Positions 42,911 through 49,673 of a stretch of 49,673 nucleotides of DNA are shown in pieces. The notes under the pieces are model-generated. The model did not search any database, was not told the DNA's origin, and saw only the letters and a list, made by a program, of their open reading frames with translations. Within the stretch, counting starts at the first letter, position 1, and every line of letters starts with the position of its first letter. This stretch comes from Bythopirellula sp. Lineage in GTDB: Bacteria > Planctomycetota > Planctomycetia > Pirellulales > Lacipirellulaceae. The position numbers and the translations under genes were made by a program. The stretch is from NCBI GenBank assembly GCA_028285205.1, contig JANQQA010000189.1, positions 1-49,673 on the forward strand, given 5' to 3'.

Positions 42911-43114
42911 TCGCTCGCGGATGCGATTCGCTAGCGAAATGGAACCGCGAAAGTAGTTGAGCAGGATTTTTCTTGTCGTAAGCGGATTTTTTCGAAGAAT
43001 AGTCTGTCTCCGCGAGCTAAAAAATACGCTCGAACCTTCAGAAGCATCGTCCCGTAAAGCAAGAAACCGAGGCTTGGGGCGAAGACCAACTTGGAACCAT
43101 GAAGGAGAAGAGCC

Positions 43115-43279
43115 ATGCCTATCCAGCGAGTACGAAAGTCGGTAAAGAAAGCCGCCAAAAAAGTCCGTCGACATTGGAGCGACGACGAGAAACGACGCCG
43201 TGCAGAGATGGCCGAAGTTATGCAGATGCAGTTGCTAACCGCACTCGGATTTCAGCCATCACCGGCCGCCAAGCACTAG
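43115..43279 (+). CDS. small basic protein
   Basis: 54-residue protein with a strongly basic N-terminal half (RKSVKKAAKKVRRHWSDDEK) and a hydrophobic helix-like C-terminal part (MQMQLLTALGFQP). A GAAGGAG ribosome-binding site (43101-43107) is seven bases before the ATG. No family recognised; DNA or RNA binding is plausible from charge. It converges with the M56 gene. Confidence 0.6.
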   Translation: MPIQRVRKSVKKAAKKVRRHWSDDEKRRRAEMAEVMQMQLLTALGFQPSPAAKH

Positions 43280-43287
43280 TCAACTTA

Positions 43288-43313
43288 GTTCGCCAAAATA
43301 TGAATGGGCGAAC
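43288..43313. terminator. possible bidirectional hairpin
   Basis: GTTCGCC (43288-43294) pairs with GGCGAAC (43307-43313) around a 12-base AT-rich loop between two converging genes. No T-run on either side, so it is a weak terminator candidate. Confidence 0.3.
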
Positions 43314-43354
43314 AACGACGAGGGGCGAGGTGCGCGCGATATCCAGTTTACTCT

Positions 43355-46300
43355 CTAACTCGGATTGGCGAGGTCAACGGTGACGCGGCCGGGTTTCTTC
43401 CTCAGGTTTCCCGCTGGGTCGACATCCCATCCAGACGCTGGAACAATTTCCCACTGTTTCGGTTCCTTATAAGTTGGATACTCAGGCGGCGGATCCAGGA
43501 GCTTCGAAAGCTCTTTGATCAACGACTCATTATCGCGCGCTGCATTGCTGTCGGTCCCGCTCCCGCTCGCGCTCTCAGACACGGCTGGCATGTCTTCTTT
43601 AAGCAGTGGCTTCAACTGCGATTCGAGGCGTCCGAGCAACCGCTCGTCGTCTTGCAGAAGTTCCATCGCTTGCCGAGCCGACTGAATTGCCAGGTCTTTG
43701 CGTTGGCGCTCAATCCAGGACTCAACAAGAGTCGTAACGTCGCGCACCAATTTGTCGTCCGCCAGTCGGAGCAACCTGCTCTGCTGCTTGCTACCGACCG
43801 CAGATTGCCGGAGCAATCGGTAGCTATGATAGTTGAGAGCAACACGCCCACCGGTATCGTGGTACTTGAGAAGCAGCTCTAGTGCTTTCTTGTCATTTAA
43901 GTATTTGCTAGCCAATCCAAACACCCGCAGCGCGTCTTTTGGCTTGGTTACATCAAGCCAACGAAAGAGTTGTACCGTACGCTCTTGCTCACCTAGCGTG
44001 TCGTTCAGCGCCGCGAATTCTTGGAAGTCAGCAAATCGAACACCAGCTGCGTTTGGGTCACGGATCTTTTTCTCGATCGCGTCACGAATCTCGCGCATCT
44101 TTGCCAGGGCAAGAGGATACGCTTTGCCAAGTTCTAACCATTGGCTGAGTGCAACTGACAGGCGTACCTTCGATTGCGAGGGGCGAATTGATAAGACTTT
44201 GTTGTGATACCAAACACGTTTCGCTAGCGCAGCCTCGTAACGACCCTGACGAGCGTCTTCCGTTGCTTCTGCGAGGATATCGATCGGGTCGGGGCTGGCA
44301 GGATCATTTGCATCAGAACTGACATCACTTGGCACAATCTGTTGGATTCGGGTGAAGGTGACTTCAAAGTCGTCTTCGCCGACCTGGTCGTCGAGACTTC
44401 CATTTTCTTGACTTTTATTGATCGCTTCGCGATACGGCTTCTTGGACTCGTACAACTCGACTTTCTGTAAGAAGTCTTGGTTCCCTGGAGAGATTTCCGA
44501 GGCACGTCGCTGATGCTTAAGTGCGTTCTCGAAATCGCCGGTTTCCGCGTAGGCAGCCGCGAGAGTATCGTTCAACTGAGCTTCGGCTACGGCACTCAAC
44601 TCCTCGGCCGCTGCCAATGTCTGTAAGGCATCTGTTGCTAACTTGACGGCTCGTTTCCCATCGCGCACTTCGTCATCCTCGCAAGTCGCAAATAAGTACG
44701 CGAGGTTGTTCATCACGGCAGCTTTGGCGTGTGGCAAAAGGCCTGGATCGTCATTCTTCTCAAGGAACGAGGAATACATCTCAACTGCCTGTGCGTATTG
44801 GCCCGTTGTCTGCAAACGATGAGCCAGTCTCATTTCCTTGGAGAAGTTATCCTGCTTCGACACGTCCGGAGAGTTATCCGAGTCCGTGTCGCTCGGCACT
44901 GTCTGTTGGACGGGCATAAAGACCATCGGTTCCTCTTCGCCCTCGACTTCTTCAATCTCGATGACATCGGCGGCCTTGGTGGTCGCTCGCACGCGGTTGA
45001 CGACGTCCACAGATTGCGGATTCCATTTCATGGTCGTCACCTCGTATGTGAGAGTTTGTCCTTCTTGCACCTGGATCTTGGGAATCTTGTCGAGGTCTTC
45101 CTCGGTTTGCAGGTTGGCGAATTCGCTGGAGATCCAGCTGCCTTTGCCACTGGCGGCAGGGACACTCACGTTGAGTTGATAACTTCCCGGCGCAAGTTGC
45201 ACTTCCGCCGTGCCTTGGCGCGAGAACGTGACAACATTCGTCGCGTGACGGAAGACCTTCTCGCGAGGCACTCGGTGAGGGTTAATCCAGCCGGGCATCG
45301 GCTGGTCGAAAGTTTGGGGATCGCCGGTGTCGCGGTCGAGCAGTTGGACACGCACGCGTCCGCCGCGCGTCATTGGGATGTCGGGTGCCGTCGTTGCTTT
45401 TCCGGCCGCTGTGACGACGTTTTCAATGCCGACGCTCACCCAGTCGGGTGCGCTCGCGGTCAGGTGGTAGGTAGATGCGGGCAGCGAGTCGAATCGATAC
45501 TTGCCCTCGCCGTCCAGCTTCGTGCTTTGGATCTGGAAGCTGTAGGGTAGGGGGGGGGCGTCCGGTTTTGGCTCCGGCATATCGCGTTGCAAGTAGACGA
45601 CACCTCCGGCCAGCGAGTTCGGACGCGCTCCCGTAGGAAAGCTGAGTTGCCCTTCGATCGCGCTGCCAGGACTCAGCTTCGCGTTCACTTCGCCTGGGAC
45701 TCTGCGTACCGCGACGCGTTTCGCGGTGAACTTCGGATGGGTGACCAGCAGTTGCTGTTGGGGGACACCGGTGGCCATCGTGCGAGTCAGCGCAGGATTC
45801 CTCTCGATCATTTCGTTAAGCTGGCGTTGCTGCTCCGCCACATCGTACGCAGGCAGGTCACGGATCGCGTACTTTCCGTTGGCATCGGTCACGCCTGTGC
45901 CAAGCCGCAACTCATTGAGTCCGTTGAACATCATCGCGTGGCCAACTCTCACGATTGCACCTTCAACCGGGTTGCCATCGACATCGGTGATGCGGCCACT
46001 GAGAGTCTGAGCTTTCCGCATGACCCACACCGAGATGTTCCCGCGAGACGCAAGTCCGGCTGCCAATTCGGAGGAGTTACCCGGGACTCGACCAGTTTTC
46101 CTGCCCACGATCGTCAGGAACTGTTGTTTCTGCCCAGGCGCGTGAGAGCGAGGAATGCCTTGGGGAAACTGCTTTTCTATATCGACCACGTTCAGGAACT
46201 TAAAGATGCCGTTGGCATTCGATGTTGTGCTGGCGACCAGGGTGGGCTTCTGCCGTTCAACAATCCCAATCTGTTGCGAGTAGAGCTGGACTGGCACATC

Positions 46301-49300
46301 TGCCAGCGGCTGCCCCCGCTCGTCCACGCAGATGCCGACGAAGGCGTTCGGCTGGCGCTGGGACTCTAGCTGCTTGTAGAGCGGCATCTGGATCTTGCCA
46401 ACGTTCAGCACGGTATTGGGTGCACCCGTGCTCGGCGCGGCTACACGTTCCTCGCCTTCGGCATCGGACGGCACGGTGGGGCCAAACCGCGGGTCCAGCG
46501 AGTGGATTGGTTCTTCGTCCGAATCGTCGGAGACTATCGCCAGGGCGAACGTGTTTTGCTGTTGGCTGGTAGAGTTGGATTCCTTAGCGTCAGTCAGAGT
46601 GGCGGAAGGGATCAGGTCGACGCGCAACGGGACACCGTTTATCTTCGCAATTTCGAAACGCCGCCGCGTAAACTCAACTCGTTCGATTTCGTTCATGTTA
46701 TCGAACGCTTCTGAGACGCGAATAGTGTGCAATTGCTCCTGGGGCTCGATCATCGTCACGTAGTCTTCTCGCAATGGTCGGTCCGTACCTTGCAGGTAGA
46801 CCTTTGCATGGTACTGCGTATAGGGATCTTCTATGTCCTCTCTAATCTGCAAGACAGCCGCTGTTTTGTCGCTTGCTCGTTGACGCTGATTCTGTGCGTC
46901 CCTCTCGATCGCTCTGTTTGGATCGAGATACCAAGAAACACCTTCTGCCAGTCGAACGGGTGAATCAGCAACTTCACTCAGTCGCTTAAACACTTCCGTG
47001 TTTTCGATCGGATATTTGATCTCCAGGTCAATCGTTCCCGGCCATGCAGCCAAAGCACTCGTTAGTGGTTGCAGCGTCGCGACGTTCATGCCGGCGGTAA
47101 CTCTTGTGCGGGCGGTTGTTTGAGAATGCCTCGTTCCATCCGCACCGAGCAGTGTCGCCATAACGTGTTGCGAGACTTCGTCATCTACGCGAAACACCAG
47201 TAACAATGTTGGTAACCCTCCCTCGCGCGGATAATGGAGTCGAGCATCACCGAGTTGGTCACTTAAGGTTGCCACTTCCGTATCCGACAGGGCTCGTCCG
47301 TTCATGTCCCACATCGGCATTTTCAGCGGGTCACCTTCCGCATCCGCTTGTTCCGTTCGCCACCCGAGATAGATCAGTTCAGGTGTCTTGGCAGTTCGCT
47401 CGTCTGCATCGGCAAGAGCTGAGGCCCGGTCGAGGTCGTATTGCGGACCCAGAGTTGCGCCTGTGTTGGGCCGCCAATTCGACTGTGCGTCTCGCAAGAC
47501 AGGGTTGGCTTTTCCATCCAGGAGTCGGCTCAGCAGCACAATATCGTTGGTGCAGAGCAAATGTCCGAGTTCGACGCAAACGAAGCGTACTCCTGATTCA
47601 TCGCTTCCTAGTTGCCAGATTCCTCGAGTGCCCAAGCGTTTGAGGACGGCATCGGTGTCCACTCGCATAAAACGGTCAAGCGTCAAAGCAATTGCTTCGG
47701 TATCGGTCGCTTTGAAACCGATCAACCACTTGGGCGGGTCCTGTAGCTGGTCGGCTGCGGCGCTAGTGACCAATGATGCCTCGCCCGTAAGGTGGTCGAT
47801 GAACCCGGACTTGATCTTCACTCGTGGACCGTACGGGTCGTTTTCCAAGCCCTTCAGCACTCGCTCAAACGCGCCTTCGTATCCGGCTCGTCTGTCAAAC
47901 AGGGGACGGGTCTGGTCGAGGACAGTGTTTGGATCGAACTGGTATGCGGTGTGAATGACCAAGCTCGTCGGGATTCGCTGCTCCAGTGCGGTTCCCGCTG
48001 GCCCGCGGCGTGTGAAAACTCCTTCGTCTTCCGCTAGGCGTAGCCACTTGACCAGATTGGTCCGCGATGAGCCTTGCCGTGCTCTGCCAAGAGCGTCACT
48101 CGCCCCCGCCAAGTCGCGTTTCGCCTCCAAGAGAATCTGCTTGGATTCGAGTAAGGCTTTGAGTGTGACACGGCCAGAATCATATTTTGCTTCCACTGCC
48201 GGGAGGTACTTTTCGGCGACTTCCAGCGCAACCTGGAACTGCCGCCGTGCTTCCTCAAGTTCATCTTTTTGATGAAGTAGTTTGGCTCTGGCCGATTGTA
48301 GGTGGTACTCGGCGAGTAATAGGTTATGCGTTTCGCCACCTGCAGCACCGGCTTTGTGGAGCGCGTAGATCTTCTCGTACACCTGGGCGAAGCTATCGAC
48401 GATTTCTTGAATGGCAGCTGTATGCGCAGAGGAGTCCGCTTCGTCCCGGTTGGTTTGATCAGGCAACTTGGACGCGTCTTTGGAATCCGAATCAGGAAGT
48501 ACCTCCGCCGGTAGCTTGTCGAATTCCACCCACTCGTACTGCCGCACCTGCAAGCCAAACTTCTTGACTTGCTCTGGTTCCAGCCCGAAGAACGTCCATT
48601 GGCTTTGGTTTTGCTTGCCCGCAGACGAGCCGCGTCGCGACGTCGAAATCCACTCGTTGCCTTCGTCGTCAATCGCCACTCCGCGTGTGTCCGCATCGCG
48701 AAGGCTGTGCGAGACAATCACGACGGCATTGCCATCTTTGTCGGAGAGAGCCTCAGAGAATACCGTGTTCTGCAAGGGATTGCTCGTGGCACCGGAAAGG
48801 CCGGAAGCCATGGTGACCCAGTCGCCAGCGGCGACTCCCACGCGCAAAGTGAACGTCTTGCCGCCGCGTGGCCGCTCGAATTCGTGGGAGTAGTAGCCGT
48901 GGGGCTTCGTCACACCATCGATGACGATTGTGCCGCTAGAGGCATTGCTGGCCGGTTCGGTCTTCCAACGGACGCCGGCGCCGACCGGGAGATCGTGGAC
49001 GCGAAATACGAGTTGTCGATTGGGCAGCGGTTCGATGTTGGTGGAGCTCATCACCTCGAACGGCAGCTCGTTTTGCGGTGTTCCTTTCGCATCCCACCAC
49101 TTCGTTTTCTCGTCGCGTGCGTTCGTGCCGATGGCGAGCAGCTCGATCGACGCGCCGTTTGTGAGCTTCTTTAGCGATCTCACAGGTTTCGGTTTATCTG
49201 AACTCTCCGCGTCTGCGGGTTTTGCGGCGACAATGCTCTCAGGCTGCAACGTAATCAGCGATAGTCCGAATGCTAGCCCCAGCAGCACCAAGATCGAACC

Positions 49301-49672
49301 AGCACGCCACCGACCTGAGCACTTGCGTAGCACCGTCAACTTTTCGTCCAGCAAGATCGCAATTCGGCGCTTTAGCTGCGACGGACTCTCCCACAGCCCG
49401 ACCGAAGAGGCGAATCGTGGTGGCTGGATTCCCGCGGCGGTCTTTGCCCACGTGACCAACTGGTCGGCGTAGTCGGCCTGGCTTGTTTGCTCGGACGCCA
49501 GGGCATCGGCGAGCGTTTCCTGGTCTAGTCGCAACCCGCGCCGCCAGAGCCAATAGAGAGGGTGCACCCACAGCAGCGGCAGGAGGCCGCGCACGAGGGC
49601 AAGCAACCACAGGTCGCGATTGCGAATGTGCGCGAGTTCGTGAGCAAGAATCGTCCGTAGCTCGTAGGGTCC
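43355..49672 (-). CDS. giant M56 (BlaR1-type) membrane protein, 5' end off the window
   Basis: At least 2,105 residues. The visible N-terminus has ELRTILAHELAHIRNRDLW, the HExxH zinc site of BlaR1/MecR1 (49642-49628), then LLALVRGLLPLLWVHPL and a membrane helix (AGSILVLLGLAFGLSLITL). The external part holds an NPCBM-like beta region, two carboxypeptidase-regulatory-like domains (GICVDERGQPLADVPV and LSGRITDVDGNPVEGAIV), and a helical, TPR-like C-terminal 500 residues. The TVPSD/IVPSD motif recurs three times in acidic linkers. Classical BlaR1 is about 600 residues. A BlaI/MecI repressor would be expected upstream, outside the window. Confidence 0.85.
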   Translation of the reverse strand, partial: GPYELRTILAHELAHIRNRDLWLLALVRGLLPLLWVHPLYWLWRRGLRLDQETLADALASEQTSQADYADQLVTWAKTAAGIQPPRFASSVGLWESPSQLKRRIAILLDEKLTVLRKCSGRWRAGSILVLLGLAFGLSLITLQPESIVAAKPADAESSDKPKPVRSLKKLTNGASIELLAIGTNARDEKTKWWDAKGTPQNELPFEVMSSTNIEPLPNRQLVFRVHDLPVGAGVRWKTEPASNASSGTIVIDGVTKPHGYYSHEFERPRGGKTFTLRVGVAAGDWVTMASGLSGATSNPLQNTVFSEALSDKDGNAVVIVSHSLRDADTRGVAIDDEGNEWISTSRRGSSAGKQNQSQWTFFGLEPEQVKKFGLQVRQYEWVEFDKLPAEVLPDSDSKDASKLPDQTNRDEADSSAHTAAIQEIVDSFAQVYEKIYALHKAGAAGGETHNLLLAEYHLQSARAKLLHQKDELEEARRQFQVALEVAEKYLPAVEAKYDSGRVTLKALLESKQILLEAKRDLAGASDALGRARQGSSRTNLVKWLRLAEDEGVFTRRGPAGTALEQRIPTSLVIHTAYQFDPNTVLDQTRPLFDRRAGYEGAFERVLKGLENDPYGPRVKIKSGFIDHLTGEASLVTSAAADQLQDPPKWLIGFKATDTEAIALTLDRFMRVDTDAVLKRLGTRGIWQLGSDESGVRFVCVELGHLLCTNDIVLLSRLLDGKANPVLRDAQSNWRPNTGATLGPQYDLDRASALADADERTAKTPELIYLGWRTEQADAEGDPLKMPMWDMNGRALSDTEVATLSDQLGDARLHYPREGGLPTLLLVFRVDDEVSQHVMATLLGADGTRHSQTTARTRVTAGMNVATLQPLTSALAAWPGTIDLEIKYPIENTEVFKRLSEVADSPVRLAEGVSWYLDPNRAIERDAQNQRQRASDKTAAVLQIREDIEDPYTQYHAKVYLQGTDRPLREDYVTMIEPQEQLHTIRVSEAFDNMNEIERVEFTRRRFEIAKINGVPLRVDLIPSATLTDAKESNSTSQQQNTFALAIVSDDSDEEPIHSLDPRFGPTVPSDAEGEERVAAPSTGAPNTVLNVGKIQMPLYKQLESQRQPNAFVGICVDERGQPLADVPVQLYSQQIGIVERQKPTLVASTTSNANGIFKFLNVVDIEKQFPQGIPRSHAPGQKQQFLTIVGRKTGRVPGNSSELAAGLASRGNISVWVMRKAQTLSGRITDVDGNPVEGAIVRVGHAMMFNGLNELRLGTGVTDANGKYAIRDLPAYDVAEQQRQLNEMIERNPALTRTMATGVPQQQLLVTHPKFTAKRVAVRRVPGEVNAKLSPGSAIEGQLSFPTGARPNSLAGGVVYLQRDMPEPKPDAPPLPYSFQIQSTKLDGEGKYRFDSLPASTYHLTASAPDWVSVGIENVVTAAGKATTAPDIPMTRGGRVRVQLLDRDTGDPQTFDQPMPGWINPHRVPREKVFRHATNVVTFSRQGTAEVQLAPGSYQLNVSVPAASGKGSWISSEFANLQTEEDLDKIPKIQVQEGQTLTYEVTTMKWNPQSVDVVNRVRATTKAADVIEIEEVEGEEEPMVFMPVQQTVPSDTDSDNSPDVSKQDNFSKEMRLAHRLQTTGQYAQAVEMYSSFLEKNDDPGLLPHAKAAVMNNLAYLFATCEDDEVRDGKRAVKLATDALQTLAAAEELSAVAEAQLNDTLAAAYAETGDFENALKHQRRASEISPGNQDFLQKVELYESKKPYREAINKSQENGSLDDQVGEDDFEVTFTRIQQIVPSDVSSDANDPASPDPIDILAEATEDARQGRYEAALAKRVWYHNKVLSIRPSQSKVRLSVALSQWLELGKAYPLALAKMREIRDAIEKKIRDPNAAGVRFADFQEFAALNDTLGEQERTVQLFRWLDVTKPKDALRVFGLASKYLNDKKALELLLKYHDTGGRVALNYHSYRLLRQSAVGSKQQSRLLRLADDKLVRDVTTLVESWIERQRKDLAIQSARQAMELLQDDERLLGRLESQLKPLLKEDMPAVSESASGSGTDSNAARDNESLIKELSKLLDPPPEYPTYKEPKQWEIVPASGWDVDPAGNLRKKPGRVTVDLANPS

Positions 49673-49673
49673 T

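Noticed and set aside
1..49673. CRISPR arrays, tRNA and rRNA genes
   Set aside because: No direct-repeat/spacer pattern or cloverleaf with convincing T-loop was found by eye; a covariance-model scan would be decisive.

Overview
The window looks like chromosome of a planctomycete, most likely order Pirellulales. The evidence is the mix of gene families: four proteins with C-terminal PEP-CTERM anchors, a DUF1559 pseudopilin-like protein, an oversized M56 membrane protease, a tandem active/inactive PDZ protease pair, FixL/FixJ-type regulators, a squalene-cyclase-family enzyme and short basic planctomycete-type proteins. GC content is moderate to high, GTG/TTG starts are common and many genes lack a clear Shine-Dalgarno. 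No rRNA, tRNA, prophage or complete insertion sequence was recognised.

Layout. 1-6.2 kb: the 5' part of an Fpg/MutM glycosylase gene (minus), an LptF/LptG-like permease, a membrane histidine kinase with its NtrC-type sigma-54 activator, a GxxExxY gene bracketed by inverted repeats, and lexA. 6.4-12.1 kb: two translationally coupled trypsin/PDZ genes (the second lacks catalytic residues), an M48 membrane protease with a zinc ribbon, and a PEP-CTERM protein. 12.3-14.1 kb: a DUF7919-like protein and a terminase-small-subunit-like HTH protein. 14.4-19.9 kb: proB, a secreted coiled-coil protein, ppnP, fetB overlapping a GNAT gene, an MtfA-type peptidase, a membrane-anchored hypothetical and a Cys/His-rich secreted protein. 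20.3-24.4 kb: a surface-protein island (three PEP-CTERM proteins, two of them with a lamin-tail-like region, plus DUF1559), with an unusual array of TTAA boxes upstream of the last gene.

24.6-30.8 kb: an orphan LolD-type ATPase, a prenyltransferase-repeat protein, a YbgC-type thioesterase, a stand-alone bS18 gene, then a FixL-like PAS kinase followed by two FixJ-type regulators. 30.9-34.1 kb: a GT4 glycosyltransferase, a sodium:solute symporter and its DUF3311 partner.

34.1-41.4 kb is the most interesting region. On the minus strand, in transcription order, it holds a terpene-cyclase-family protein with an intact DxDD motif, a DUF116-polyprenyl-synthase fusion, a chorismate-lyase-like protein and a flavin-dependent halogenase-like oxidoreductase. 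A radical SAM/SPASM-like gene diverges from the cyclase. Together they could form a small terpenoid or meroterpenoid pathway; this is inference from context. 41.5-49.7 kb: a membrane protein, a lipoprotein, a 54-residue basic protein and a >2,100-residue M56 (BlaR1-type) protein that runs off the window.
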